From NCBI RefSeq assembly GCF_001401155.1, contig NZ_LJRO01000467.1, positions 1-64,000 on the forward strand: a DNA stretch of 64,000 bases. The letters are read 5' to 3'. Both the position numbers and the translations under genes were made by a program. Below the pieces are notes generated by a model. It was not told the DNA's origin and made no database searches. It was given only the letters and a program-made list of their open reading frames with translations. Below, piece by piece: positions 25,434-35,357 of the stretch (position 1 is its first letter; each line of letters starts with the position of its first letter). This DNA comes from Pseudomonas tremae. GTDB lineage: Bacteria; Pseudomonadota; Gammaproteobacteria; Pseudomonadales; Pseudomonadaceae.

Positions 25434-27356
25434 TTATTGCGACTTGCGCACGCGCAGATACCATTCGGAAAGCAGGCGAACCTGTTTGTCCGTATAGCCC
25501 CTCTCGACCATTCGAGTGACGAAGTCGTTGTGCTTCTGCTGATCCTCTTTGCTGGCTTTGGCGTTGAAGCTGATGACCGGCAGGAGGTCCTCGGTGTTGG
25601 AGAACATTTTCTTCTCGATCACCACCCGCAGCTTTTCGTAGCTGAGCCAGGTCGGGTTCTTGCCGTTGTTGTTGGCACGGGCGCGCAGCACGAAATTGAC
25701 GATCTCGTTACGGAAATCTTTCGGGTTGCTGATACCCGCCGGTTTTTCGATCTTTTCCAGTTCTTCGTTCAGGGCCACGCGGTTGAGAATTTCGCCGGTT
25801 TCGGGGTCACGGTATTCCTGATCCTGAATCCAGAAGTCCGCGTACAGCACATAGCGATCGAAGATGTTCTGCCCGTATTCGCTGTAGGACTCCAGGTACG
25901 CAGTCTGGATTTCCTTGCCGATGAACTCGATGTAACGCGGTGCCAGGTACTCCTTGATGAACCGCAGGTAGCGCTCGCGGGTTTCAGCGGGGAATTGTTC
26001 CTGTTCGATCTGCTGTTCCAGCACATAAAGCAGGTGAACCGGGTTAGCGGCGATTTCGTGTGGGTCGAAGTTGAAGACCTTGGACAGAATCTTGAACGCA
26101 AAGCGGGTAGACAGGCCGTTCATGCCTTCGTCGACGCCTGCGCTGTCGCGGTACTCCTGTATCGACTTGGCCTTGGGGTCGGTGTCTTTCAGGTTCTCAC
26201 CGTCATACACGCGCATCTTGGAGTAGATATTGGAATTATCCGGCTCCTTGAGACGAGAGAGGGTGGTGAACTGGGCAAGCATCTTCAGTGTGTCGGGTGC
26301 GCAGTGCGCTTTGGCCAGCGAGCTGTTGAACAGCAACTTGTCGTAGATCTTGATCTCGTCGCTGACACGCAGGCAATAAGGCACCTTCACGATGTAGATA
26401 CGGTCGATGAAGGCTTCATTGTTCTTGTTGTTGCGGAAGCTGTGCCATTCCGATTCGTTGGAGTGCGCCAGCAGGATACCGGTGAACGGGATCGCCCCCA
26501 GGCCTTCGGTACTGTTGTAGTTGCCTTCCTGAGTCGCCGTCAGTAAAGGGTGCAGGACCTTGATGGGCGCCTTGAACATCTCGACGAATTCCATCATCCC
26601 CTGGTTGGCGCGGCACAGTGCGCCGGAGTAACTGTAAGCGTCGGCGTCGTTCTGTGGGTACTCTTCCAGTTTGCGGATATCGACCTTGCCGACCAGCGCG
26701 GAAATATCCTGGTTGTTCTCGTCGCCCGGCTCGGTTTTCGCCACAGCGATCTGATTGAGGATAGAAGGGTAGAGCTTGACCACCTTGAACTGGCTGATGT
26801 CGCCCCCGAACTCGGCCAGACGCTTGGTCGCCCACGGCGACATGATGGTGCTCAGGTAGCGACGCGGAATTCCGAAATCTTCTTCCAGAATCGCGCCGTC
26901 CTCAGTGGCGTTGAAAAGACCCAGCGGCGATTCGAAGACTGGCGAGCCCTTGATCGCATAGAACGGGACCTTCTCGATCAGTTGCTTGAGCTTTTCAGCC
27001 AGGGACGACTTGCCACCGCCCACCGGGCCGAGCAGATAGAGGATTTGTTTCTTCTCTTCCAGGCCTTGGGCGGCATGGCGGAAATACGAGACGATCTGGT
27101 CGATGCATTCTTCCATCCCGTGGAAGTCGGCAAAGGCCGGATAGCGGCGTATGACCTTGTTAGAGAATATTCGCGATAACCGGGAGTTGGCGGATGTGTC
27201 CACCAGTTCGGGTTCGCCTATGGCCAGCAGCAGACGTTCTGCGGCTGAGGCGTAGGCGCTGCGATCCTGTTTGCAGAGCTCTAGATACTCCTGTAGCGAG
27301 AGCTCTTCCTGTCGTGTGCTTTCAAAGCGGTCTTTGAAGTGGCTGAATATGCTCAT
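25434..27356 (-). CDS. prkA: PrkA family serine protein kinase / AAA+ protein
   Basis: 640 residues, standard for YeaG/PrkA. The AAA core has a P-loop LGPVGGGKSSLAEKL at about 109-123; IPFTGILLAHSNESEW and the SKVFNFDPHE segment precede a C-terminal kinase-like region. In E. coli the homolog is induced under nitrogen and other stress with YeaH. It leads the prkA-yeaH-spoVR cluster. A GAGGTGA ribosome site lies before ATG 27356. The 286-bp upstream region shows no clear promoter to my eye. Confidence 0.95.
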   Translation of the reverse strand: MSIFSHFKDRFESTRQEELSLQEYLELCKQDRSAYASAAERLLLAIGEPELVDTSANSRLSRIFSNKVIRRYPAFADFHGMEECIDQIVSYFRHAAQGLEEKKQILYLLGPVGGGKSSLAEKLKQLIEKVPFYAIKGSPVFESPLGLFNATEDGAILEEDFGIPRRYLSTIMSPWATKRLAEFGGDISQFKVVKLYPSILNQIAVAKTEPGDENNQDISALVGKVDIRKLEEYPQNDADAYSYSGALCRANQGMMEFVEMFKAPIKVLHPLLTATQEGNYNSTEGLGAIPFTGILLAHSNESEWHSFRNNKNNEAFIDRIYIVKVPYCLRVSDEIKIYDKLLFNSSLAKAHCAPDTLKMLAQFTTLSRLKEPDNSNIYSKMRVYDGENLKDTDPKAKSIQEYRDSAGVDEGMNGLSTRFAFKILSKVFNFDPHEIAANPVHLLYVLEQQIEQEQFPAETRERYLRFIKEYLAPRYIEFIGKEIQTAYLESYSEYGQNIFDRYVLYADFWIQDQEYRDPETGEILNRVALNEELEKIEKPAGISNPKDFRNEIVNFVLRARANNNGKNPTWLSYEKLRVVIEKKMFSNTEDLLPVISFNAKASKEDQQKHNDFVTRMVERGYTDKQVRLLSEWYLRVRKSQ

Positions 27357-27642
27357 GACGTCACCTCGCTCGATACGTAGAGCCGGCGGCGGATCTCAGT
27401 CGATGCTGGCAGTAGCCGGTTTACCCGGTCACTGTTTACCCCCCAGAACACCTTAAAAGTAACTACCGATGACCCACGCGCCGGTGTACCGGCTCTCCCC
27501 TGAATACGGATGGCCTGGGCTAAGGATAGTTCGGATTCGGAAAGATAAAGAAGGGATGCGCGAGAAGAGGGGGTGACCGTTCGTCAGATGAAGCGCGAGC
27601 CCACGTAGAACGCGGGATCAGCTGTCATAAAAATATTTTGTA

Positions 27643-27963
27643 TCAGCCTTGTGCGGTTTCTGACGGATAAGTGGCGCGCCAGAGCTCGAAACCACCGTCC
27701 ACGCTGTACACGTCCGAGAAACCCTGGCCCACCAGATAGGCTGCGGCGCTCTGGCTGGAATTGCCGTGATAGCAGACTACTACCAGCGGTTTGTCCAGGT
27801 CGGCCTCGCGGATGAAGTCGGCTATGGACTGGTTATCCAGATGCAGGGAATCAGGAATGTGATTGCTCTGAAAGGCCTGAGCATCACGAACATCGACCAG
27901 CACGGCGCCTTGTTCGCGCAGTGCCTGAGCCTGTTCAGGCGGGATACGTTTGAATTCGGTCAT
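27643..27963 (-). CDS. glpE: GlpE-type thiosulfate sulfurtransferase (single rhodanese domain)
   Basis: 106 residues from ATG 27963 (MTEFKRIPPEQAQ); the open frame extends upstream into apaH but this start gives the usual length and an ATGA overlap with the apaH stop. One rhodanese domain with the active cysteine in VVVCYHGNSSQSAA (about 63-76). It transfers sulfane sulfur from thiosulfate to thiophilic acceptors. Last gene of the surA-to-apaH chain. Confidence 0.93.
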   Translation of the reverse strand: MTEFKRIPPEQAQALREQGAVLVDVRDAQAFQSNHIPDSLHLDNQSIADFIREADLDKPLVVVCYHGNSSQSAAAYLVGQGFSDVYSVDGGFELWRATYPSETAQG

Positions 27964-28862
27964 TGCTGGGGCTCCTGAGCCTGGGGTTGCTGGGTTTGCG
28001 CGGTGCCGGGCTGCGTGCGGACAATCGGTCCGGTGGCAGCGTTGCCGACAGCATCGCAATTGCACAGATGGCGTTCAAGTGTATCGACGTTGAGCAGAGT
28101 CATGGCCCCGCCCCAGACACAGCCACTGTCGAGCGCAAAGACACCGGGTTCGTCGCAATGGCCTTCCAGTGCTGCCCAGTGGCCGAAGATGATTTTCACC
28201 TCGCGAGTCTTTCGGCTCTTGTGGTCGAACCAAGGAGCGTAGCCAGGCATGGCGGTTCCGACGCCTTCCTTGCTCTTCAGGTCGAGCTTGCCATCGCTGG
28301 TGCAGAAGCGCATGCGCGTGAAGTAGTTGGTGATCACTCGCAAACGTGCCACGCCTTTCAGGCTGCTGTGCCATTTTGCCGGTTCGTTACCGTACATGCC
28401 GTCGAGGAAGACGCCACAGGACTGATCGTCTTGCAGCGTCTGCTCCACTTCGGCGGCGCACTTCAGGGCCTTATTGAGCGACCACTGCGGGGCTATGCCG
28501 GCATGCACCAGAGCAACGTTACGTTTTTCATCGTAATGCATGAGTTTCTGCCGGCGCAGCCAGCCCAGCAATTCGTCGCGATCCGGGGCTTCAAGGATCT
28601 CACGCAGCGTGTCGCCTTTTTTCAGGCGCTCAGCGTTGCGCGCAGCGGCAAGCAGGTGCAGGTCATGGTTACCCAGTACGCAGACCAGCGATTCGCGGAT
28701 GCTATAGAGGTAACGCAGGGTTTCCAGCGACTGGGGACCGCGGTTGACCAGATCGCCGACCAGCCAGAGCTGATCCTGATCCGGATCGAACTGAACATGC
28801 TCCAGCAGGCATTTCAGGGGTTCGAGGCAACCTTGCAGGTCGCCTGCCGCGTAAATCGCCAT
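27960..28862 (-). CDS. apaH: Symmetrical bis(5'-nucleosyl)-tetraphosphatase
   Basis: 300 residues. Metallophosphatase motifs in order: GDLQGC (7-12), GDLVNRG (36-42) and GNHD (64-67), with later GHWAALEGH and LDSGCVWGG. It hydrolyses Ap4A to two ADP. The last about 25 residues are a Gln/Pro-rich tail (TQQPQAQEPQQ), a little longer than E. coli ApaH. It starts at the apaG stop (one-base TGATG overlap) and ends inside the glpE start. Confidence 0.96.
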   Translation of the reverse strand: MAIYAAGDLQGCLEPLKCLLEHVQFDPDQDQLWLVGDLVNRGPQSLETLRYLYSIRESLVCVLGNHDLHLLAAARNAERLKKGDTLREILEAPDRDELLGWLRRQKLMHYDEKRNVALVHAGIAPQWSLNKALKCAAEVEQTLQDDQSCGVFLDGMYGNEPAKWHSSLKGVARLRVITNYFTRMRFCTSDGKLDLKSKEGVGTAMPGYAPWFDHKSRKTREVKIIFGHWAALEGHCDEPGVFALDSGCVWGGAMTLLNVDTLERHLCNCDAVGNAATGPIVRTQPGTAQTQQPQAQEPQQ

Positions 28863-29242
28863 CAGTGCAGCGAGCCCGGAACGGCCAGGCGGAATGGCGC
28901 GATCACCGCATCGAAGCGTTTGCCGTCTTCGGCCAGCATCTGATAAGTACCCTGCATTATACCCACCTTGGTGGTCATGACTGTGCCGCTGCTGTAGGTA
29001 TGGCTTTGCCCGACCTTGATCAGCGGCTGTTGTCCCACAACACCTTCGCCACGAACTTCCTCGACATGGCCGTCACCATCAGTAATGACCCAATGGCGTG
29101 ACAGCAGCTTGGCGGGCAGTTCGCCGTTGTTCTGCACCGTGATGGTGTAGGCGAAGGCGAAGCGGTTCTGCTCGGGTTGCGATTGTTCTGCGAGAAAGCG
29201 CGTGATGACGCTGACGTCGACCTGATAACGAGAATCTGACAT
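28862..29242 (-). CDS. apaG: ApaG protein
   Basis: 126 residues from ATG 29242 (MSDSRYQVDV), the conserved start. A single beta-sandwich domain with NRFAFAYTITVQNNG, RHWVITD, GEGVVGQQP and SGTVMTTKVGIMQGTYQM. Biochemical role unclear; linked genetically to metal efflux and to the rsmA-apaG-apaH operon. Overlaps apaH by one base. Confidence 0.95.
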   Translation of the reverse strand: MSDSRYQVDVSVITRFLAEQSQPEQNRFAFAYTITVQNNGELPAKLLSRHWVITDGDGHVEEVRGEGVVGQQPLIKVGQSHTYSSGTVMTTKVGIMQGTYQMLAEDGKRFDAVIAPFRLAVPGSLH

Positions 29243-29355
29243 GCAGTAGGCCTTGAAATCCATTGCGAAAAAACGCGCGTGTGCGGCAGATAGAAGAGCT
29301 TAGGACAAGTAGCCGGAAAGGGACGACGGTATAGTCGTCTACCTGTCCCGAAAGG

Positions 29356-30162
29356 TTACTCCGTCACAACCTTTTCACTGAGTGTGTCAGCCAGTCGAAC
29401 AAACGCGGCCAGGTCCAGTTGCTCGGGACGCAGGCTGCCGTCCACCCCGGAAGCCGTGATCTCGTCGCTGCTGAGCAACAGTTTGAGCGTGTTGCGCAAG
29501 GTCTTGCGGCGCTGGTTGAACGCTTCGCGCACGACCCGCTCCAGTACGCGGTGATCCTTGGCCTGGTGTGGCAGTGTTTCATGTGGGACCAGGCGGACGA
29601 TGGCCGAGTCCACTTTCGGCGGCGGATTGAAAGCCCCCGGTCCGACATTGAACAAGTGTTCTACGCGGCAATGGTACTGAACCATGATCGACAGGCGGCC
29701 CCAGTCACCACCGCCAGGCCCGGCAGCCATGCGTTCGACCACCTCTTTCTGCAACATGAAGTGCATGTCGCGAATAAGGCTGGCGTTTTGCAGCAGGTGA
29801 AAGATCAGCGGTGTAGAGATGTTGTAAGGCAGGTTGCCGACCACGCGCAAGCTGCGAGGCTCTGCACCCAGACTGTTGAAATCGAATTTCAGGGCATCGC
29901 CTTGATGCAGGCTGAAGTTCGGCTTGCCGGCGAACTGGCTGTTGAGGATCGGGATCAGGTCCTTGTCGAGCTCGACCACGTCCAGCTGGGCACCGCTGTT
30001 GAGCAGCCCCTCGGTCAGCGCGCCCTGGCCCGGGCCGATTTCCAGCAGGCGTTCTTCGGATTTGGCGCGAATGGCACGCAGGATCTTGTCGATAACGCCT
30101 GCATCGTGCAGGAAGTTCTGTCCGAAACGCTTGCGCGCCCGGTGTTGGTATTGCTCGGTCAT
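29356..30162 (-). CDS. rsmA: 16S rRNA dimethyladenosine transferase
   Basis: 268 residues (KsgA/RsmA). GQNFLHD near 14-20, SAM-binding EIGPGQGALTEGLL at about 41-54, and the adenine-binding NLPYNIS at about 108-114. It dimethylates A1518 and A1519 of 16S rRNA late in 30S assembly. Its ATG overlaps the pdxA stop by 4 bp; apaG follows after about 110 bp. Confidence 0.97.
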   Translation of the reverse strand: MTEQYQHRARKRFGQNFLHDAGVIDKILRAIRAKSEERLLEIGPGQGALTEGLLNSGAQLDVVELDKDLIPILNSQFAGKPNFSLHQGDALKFDFNSLGAEPRSLRVVGNLPYNISTPLIFHLLQNASLIRDMHFMLQKEVVERMAAGPGGGDWGRLSIMVQYHCRVEHLFNVGPGAFNPPPKVDSAIVRLVPHETLPHQAKDHRVLERVVREAFNQRRKTLRNTLKLLLSSDEITASGVDGSLRPEQLDLAAFVRLADTLSEKVVTE

Positions 30163-31148
30163 GAATAGGTCTCGGCCATCTGGTAGGCGGTTTGCAGCGC
30201 AACGTGCAGGCTGCCGGTGTCGATGTTCGCACTGCCGGCCAGATCCAGCGCCGTGCCGTGGTCGACAGAGGTGCGGATGATCGGCAGGCCAAGCGTCACA
30301 TTGACGGCTGCGCCGAAACCTTTGTATTTCAGCACGGGCAAGCCTTGGTCGTGGTACATCGCCAGCACTGCATCGCAGTGCTCCAGATATTTTGGGGTAA
30401 ACAGAGTGTCGGCAGGCAGCGGGCCGCGTAGGTCCAGCCCTTCGCTGCGCAGGCGCTCCAGAGTCGGTTCGATAATGTCGATTTCCTCACGGCCCAGATG
30501 CCCGCTTTCGCCAGCATGGGGGTTGAGGCCGCAGACCAGAATGCGCGGTTTCGCGATGCCGAACTTGTTGACCAGATCGGCGTGCAGGATGCGCGTAACG
30601 CGTTCCAGCCGGTCGGGTGTGATAGCGTCGGCCACCTCGCGCAGGGGCAGGTGAGTGGTCACCAGCGCGACACGTAGATCGCCGGTTGCCAGCATCATCA
30701 CCACCTGTTCGGTGTGGGTCAGTTCGGCGAGGAATTCGGTGTGCCCGGAAAAAGCGATGCCACCGTCGTTGATGACACCCTTGTGCACGGGCGCGGTGAT
30801 CATGCCACTGAAAAGCCCGTCGAGGCAGCCTTGCCCGGCACGGGTCAGGGTCTGCAGCACGAACGCGGCGTTGGCCTTGTTCAGTACGCCTGTTTGTACA
30901 GGTTCCGCCAATGGCGTGTCCCAGACATACAAGCTCCCTGCTGGAGCAGGCAGATCGGGGAGGGTGTCAGGCGTGACGTCGAGCAGACTGACCGCCACAC
31001 CCAGCTGCGCGGCCCGCTCAAGAAGCAGGTCACGGCTGGTAATGGCAATCAGGGGATAGGGCTGAGGCTGAGTGGCGAGCAGCAGGCAGAGGTCAGGACC
31101 TATGCCGGCCGGCTCACCGGGTGTCAGAGCGAAACGCTTTGGTTTCAC
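30159..31148 (-). CDS. pdxA: 4-hydroxythreonine-4-phosphate dehydrogenase
   Basis: 329 residues. LTPGEPAGIGPDL at the start, SGHTEFLAELT (about 133-143), NPHAGESGHLGREE (about 209-222) and YHDQGLPVLKYKGFG (about 264-278) carry the metal and substrate residues of PdxA. It oxidises 4-phosphohydroxythreonine in pyridoxal phosphate synthesis. Overlaps surA and rsmA by 4 bp at each end. Confidence 0.97.
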   Translation of the reverse strand: MKPKRFALTPGEPAGIGPDLCLLLATQPQPYPLIAITSRDLLLERAAQLGVAVSLLDVTPDTLPDLPAPAGSLYVWDTPLAEPVQTGVLNKANAAFVLQTLTRAGQGCLDGLFSGMITAPVHKGVINDGGIAFSGHTEFLAELTHTEQVVMMLATGDLRVALVTTHLPLREVADAITPDRLERVTRILHADLVNKFGIAKPRILVCGLNPHAGESGHLGREEIDIIEPTLERLRSEGLDLRGPLPADTLFTPKYLEHCDAVLAMYHDQGLPVLKYKGFGAAVNVTLGLPIIRTSVDHGTALDLAGSANIDTGSLHVALQTAYQMAETYS

Positions 31149-32473
31149 TGTTCAGCCTGAGTCGCGCCAGGGAGTTTGATCTCGACGTAGGCTTCGTCAC
31201 GAATCTGACGCAGCCAGGTTTGCAGCTCTTCGTCGTACTTGCGATTGCGCAGCACGCTCAACGCTTGCTGCTCACGCGCCTGACCGGTTGCATCTGTGGC
31301 ACGACGGCCAAGCACTTCCAGTACATGCCAGCCGTAAGCGGTCTTGAACGGTTTGGACAACGTGCCCTGCGGCGTGCTGTTCATGACTTCGCGGAACTCC
31401 GGAACCAGAGAGTTCGGGTCAACCCAGTTCAGATCGCCGCCGTTAAGCGCCGAGCCCGGGTCTTCCGAGAAGCTTTTGGCCAGCGCCGCGAAGTCTTCGC
31501 CATTCTCGATGCGTTCGTAGATTTTTTGTGCAAGCAGCTTGGTCGCTTCTTCGCTGCGGATTTCACTTGGCTTGATCAGGATATGACGCACATGCACTTC
31601 ATCGCGCATCTGTGCCTGGCCTTGGCCGCCACGTTTTTCCAGCAGTTTGAGAATAATGAAGCCACCCGGCGTACGTGCTGGAGGCGTCACATCACCAATA
31701 GGCATCGAACTGAGCATGTCTCCGAACGGCGGCGGCAGTTGAGCGGCTTTACGCCAGCCCATGTCGCCACCTTCCAGTGCGTTTTCGCTGGAGGAAGTGG
31801 TGGCGGCGAGCTTGGCAAAGTCAGCACCTTTCTTCGCCTGATCATAGATGCTCTTGGCCTTGAGGGCTGCGGCCTGAATGACATCCGAAGATGCGCTGTC
31901 AGGCGTGGCGATCAGGATGTTGGCAAGGTGAAACTCTTCAGACAATTGAGCCTTGCCCTGGTCGGAGGCGAGGAAGTTTTTGACTTCCTGCTCGGAGACC
32001 TGAATACGCTCTGCCACCCGGCGCTGACGCACCCGGCTGATGATCATTTCCCGACGAACCTGCTCGCGAGCATCGTCGTAGGACACGCCATCATGGATCA
32101 GCGCGGCGCGGAACTGCTCCACGCTCATGTTGTTGCGCTGGGCAATGGAGGCGATTGCCTGGTTCAGTTCGTCATCGCTGACACGAATGCCGGACCGCTC
32201 GCCCATCTGCAATTGCAGGTTTTCCAGAATCAGACGATCCAGAACCTGCTTTTGCAGTGCTTCGGCCGGCGGAACGCCAGAGCCGCGCTTGGCGATGGTT
32301 TGCTGAACCTCATGAACCCGCTGGTCCACCTGGCTTTTCATGATCACGTCGTTATCGACGATGGCCGCAACACTGTCCAGAGGCTGAACCGCTGCATGCA
32401 CAGCACCGCTCAGGAGTAACGCGCCCAGCATCAGCGGGCGCAGACAATCAGAAAGCTTGGTCTTCACGTTCAC
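31145..32473 (-). CDS. surA: Periplasmic chaperone and peptidyl-prolyl isomerase SurA
   Basis: 442 residues with a signal peptide (PLMLGALLLSGAVHAA), an N-terminal chaperone domain, two parvulin domains (about 180-285, and from about 290 with VRHILIKPSE), and a C-terminal helix. It escorts outer-membrane proteins, LptD among them, which fits its overlap with lptD: surA starts 26 bp inside the lptD gene. Confidence 0.97.
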   Translation of the reverse strand: MNVKTKLSDCLRPLMLGALLLSGAVHAAVQPLDSVAAIVDNDVIMKSQVDQRVHEVQQTIAKRGSGVPPAEALQKQVLDRLILENLQLQMGERSGIRVSDDELNQAIASIAQRNNMSVEQFRAALIHDGVSYDDAREQVRREMIISRVRQRRVAERIQVSEQEVKNFLASDQGKAQLSEEFHLANILIATPDSASSDVIQAAALKAKSIYDQAKKGADFAKLAATTSSSENALEGGDMGWRKAAQLPPPFGDMLSSMPIGDVTPPARTPGGFIILKLLEKRGGQGQAQMRDEVHVRHILIKPSEIRSEEATKLLAQKIYERIENGEDFAALAKSFSEDPGSALNGGDLNWVDPNSLVPEFREVMNSTPQGTLSKPFKTAYGWHVLEVLGRRATDATGQAREQQALSVLRNRKYDEELQTWLRQIRDEAYVEIKLPGATQAEQ

Positions 32474-35228
32474 GATAACCTTGAATGCCTTTGTCGAGGA
32501 AGCTGTCTACTTTGGCGCCAGTTACACCGCCGAGCCCCTTCAACACGATTTGTAGGAATATGCCGCGGTCGCCTTTCTCGTTCTGAGGTGCAGCCTGGCT
32601 GAACTCGTCATAGTCGATCCAGTAGCGGTTGACCAGACGCATCTTCCAGCAGCAGTTGTCGTACTCGAACCCGCCGAATGCTTCGATGGTGCGCGCACGG
32701 TTGTAGTCATACTGCCAGCGGCTGATCACGCTCCACTGCGGCACGATAGGCCAGATGACCGAGAAATCGTGCTGTTGAATCTTGTAGTAGTCCTTCACGT
32801 AGTTCGGTGAGCCAGGCGTGCCGTAGTCGCCACCCCCTACGATCCAGCGACCAGTGCTTTCGTCGTAACGAATCTGGTCGTTGCGATAGCGATAGCCCAG
32901 GTTGACGATCTTGTTGGGTTCGGCTTCAGGCTGGTAATGGAACATCGCGCTGCCCGAACGGGTGCTCTTGCTGTCCGGATCCCAGTTGAAATCGGAGTTG
33001 AAGCGCCAGTCGCGGTTGAAGCGGTATTCGTATTCCAGAGCGTAAGGCGAAACGTTGGCACGCGCGTCATCACGATCTGCAAACTGAACGCCAGGCAGTT
33101 GCACCTTGCGGTCTTCGAAATAGACGGCCTGACCAATGCTGAAGCGTTGACGTTCGAAACCGTTGTCTTCGATCCAGCGGTTGGTGATGCCCAGCGACAG
33201 CTTGTTCTCGTCGCCGATGCGATCGGAACCGGTAAAGCGGTTATCGCGGAACAGAGATGCGTAGCTGAAGGTGCTCTCGCCTGTGTCGAATACCGGAATG
33301 TCAGTCTGGTCTTTCTCTGGAACATAGAGATAGAACAGGCGAGGTTCCAGTGTCTGGCGATAATCCTTGCCGAACCAGTTGGTATTGCGGTCGAAGTACA
33401 GGCCGCTATCGACGCTGAAGATCGGCACGCTGCGGCTTTGGCTGCTGCTGTATTGTTCATCAGCCAGCAGCGAGGCTTTGCCCTGGCTGTCCAGATCCAG
33501 ATCGTACTGGGTATAGACATACTTGAGCTTCGGCGTCAGGAAACCGTAGGACCAGTTCATCGGCAGACTAACGGATGGCGCCAGGTTCAGGCGATCGCCG
33601 TTGGCGCGAGCAAGGCCCGTGATGTTGTTGTCGAGACGTGTTTCCGGGTTACCGTCTTCATCGATGAACGATCCGCTGCGCAGATCACGCTCAAAACGTA
33701 CAGCCTCAGTCTGATAATCGAACTTCAGGCCGCCCGGGTTATAAGGCAACGTACCGTTCAGTGTCAGCTGTGGCAAACGGTTGTAAGGGGTAACGTTCGC
33801 AACCGTCGCCAGCTTGTAGGCCTGAGCGTTGAGCACTGCCGAGTAGCTGTCGCCACGGTAGGTCAGGGAGCCCTGCTGGTTGATGTAGTCAGTGCGTTTA
33901 ACGCCGATCTGATCGGTTTCCAGGTCCTGGAAGTAATACGGGTCGCTGATGTCGGTGTAATCAACCTGGGTCAGCCAGCGTGTATCAAGCCCGCCCTTGT
34001 GCTGCCAGTTGATCATCCAGCGAGTCTTGTCGTAGTCCGACTGCTGTTTGCGTTCGTCATTTTCGTCGTTCAGGTATGCGCCGCCGAACTGGCCTTCGCT
34101 GCCTTTGGTCAGGTAGCGGAACTCGCCTTCCATCAGCAAGCCGCGGTCAGCCATGTAGCGCGGGTACAACGTGGCGTCGTAGTTCGGCGCCAGGTTGAAG
34201 TAGTAAGGCGTGACGAGCGTGAAGCCGTTGTCGCCGCCTGCCGCAATAGTCGGCGGCAGGAAGCCGGACTGGCGACGGTCGTCGATCGGGAAGTAGATAT
34301 AGGGCGTGTAAAGGACCGGAATGTCCTTGACCCGCAGGGTAACGTTGGTCGCCGTACCGAAGCCGGTGGCCGGGTTCAGCGTAATGTTGTTGCCCTTTAG
34401 CGTCCAGGCGTTGCTGTTCGGTTCGCACGTGGTGTACGTACCGTCCTTGAGCCGGATGATCGCGTTCTCGGCACGCTTGGCGTACAGAGCGTTACCGCGA
34501 ATGTTGGACTTGTGCAGGACGTATTCGGCGTTGTCGACACGGGCTTCGCCGGTATCGAGCTGCAGCTCGGCCTTGTCGCCGACGATCAGTGCACCGTTGT
34601 CGCGCAGACGGACATCGCCGTTCAGCTCGCCACGGTTTTCTGCCTGATGCAGGGCGGCCTCCTGGGCCTGGACCTGCATGCTGCCCTGACGCATGACGAC
34701 ATCACCGGCGAGGGTCGCGACCTGTGCTTCCTGCTCGTAACGCGAAGCCTTGGCTCCCACGAACATCGGCGCGTCTTTCATCGGCGTCTTGTCGTCCATG
34801 CCAGGACGGATCGGCTCGACATAGGCACCCGAGCAATACGGGCCGGTCTCGGCCAGTTGCGCTGCGGTGAGCTTTTCGCGAGGAACCCAATCGAGGTGGC
34901 TGTAGTCAGCACTACGCGACTTCAGACCTTTGCCCTTGGCTTCTGTGACCAGCTGCGTACCCGCAGACTGACCGCTCGAAGAGGTACTCTCCGAGGAAAC
35001 CGTGCCGTTGGAACTGACCGACGCCGTGTCATGCACGGGGCGCGGAGGCAGATCTACAGCTGCAGTGTTGGATTTCGGCGCACAGTTCCAGGCACCCGAA
35101 GCAGAGACTGAGCAGTCATACTGTTCCGCGGCGACCACGAACTGAGTGGCCAGAGGTTGCATCGCCAGCAGACTGCCGGTTACGAGCAACGGAAATTTTT
35201 TACGAAACGCGGGGGATTTCAATGCCAT
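32448..35228 (-). CDS. lptD: LPS-assembly protein LptD
   Basis: 926 residues. Signal region (LLVTGSLLAMQPLATQFVVAA), N-terminal OstA-like jellyroll (about 150-300) and a large C-terminal beta-barrel. N-terminal cysteines (YDCSVS, WNCAP) and a late Cys-Cys pair (YDNCCWKM) are the residues that form the inter-domain disulfides in LptD. With LptE it inserts lipopolysaccharide into the outer leaflet. First gene of the lptD-surA-pdxA-rsmA-apaG-apaH-glpE chain; divergent from amgK. Confidence 0.97.
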   Translation of the reverse strand: MALKSPAFRKKFPLLVTGSLLAMQPLATQFVVAAEQYDCSVSASGAWNCAPKSNTAAVDLPPRPVHDTASVSSNGTVSSESTSSSGQSAGTQLVTEAKGKGLKSRSADYSHLDWVPREKLTAAQLAETGPYCSGAYVEPIRPGMDDKTPMKDAPMFVGAKASRYEQEAQVATLAGDVVMRQGSMQVQAQEAALHQAENRGELNGDVRLRDNGALIVGDKAELQLDTGEARVDNAEYVLHKSNIRGNALYAKRAENAIIRLKDGTYTTCEPNSNAWTLKGNNITLNPATGFGTATNVTLRVKDIPVLYTPYIYFPIDDRRQSGFLPPTIAAGGDNGFTLVTPYYFNLAPNYDATLYPRYMADRGLLMEGEFRYLTKGSEGQFGGAYLNDENDERKQQSDYDKTRWMINWQHKGGLDTRWLTQVDYTDISDPYYFQDLETDQIGVKRTDYINQQGSLTYRGDSYSAVLNAQAYKLATVANVTPYNRLPQLTLNGTLPYNPGGLKFDYQTEAVRFERDLRSGSFIDEDGNPETRLDNNITGLARANGDRLNLAPSVSLPMNWSYGFLTPKLKYVYTQYDLDLDSQGKASLLADEQYSSSQSRSVPIFSVDSGLYFDRNTNWFGKDYRQTLEPRLFYLYVPEKDQTDIPVFDTGESTFSYASLFRDNRFTGSDRIGDENKLSLGITNRWIEDNGFERQRFSIGQAVYFEDRKVQLPGVQFADRDDARANVSPYALEYEYRFNRDWRFNSDFNWDPDSKSTRSGSAMFHYQPEAEPNKIVNLGYRYRNDQIRYDESTGRWIVGGGDYGTPGSPNYVKDYYKIQQHDFSVIWPIVPQWSVISRWQYDYNRARTIEAFGGFEYDNCCWKMRLVNRYWIDYDEFSQAAPQNEKGDRGIFLQIVLKGLGGVTGAKVDSFLDKGIQGYREREDQAF

Positions 35229-35357
35229 CTTATTAGTCCGGGCTTCCTGCGCGCCATCTGCCCGCGGGGGGGCCGCACGCCTCTCGATGGGCTGAAAAAG
35301 ATTCCGGATAATAAAGCATGACCCGCTTGACGGCTAGCGCCGTCGGAGACCCTTGTA

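Noticed and set aside
24798..26546. Rightward open frame of 582 codons opposite yeaH and prkA
   Set aside because: Spans two well-supported leftward genes and the repeat gap between them; no protein motif of its own.
31121..32419. Rightward open frame of 432 codons opposite surA
   Set aside because: Antisense shadow of surA, whose domains are unmistakable.
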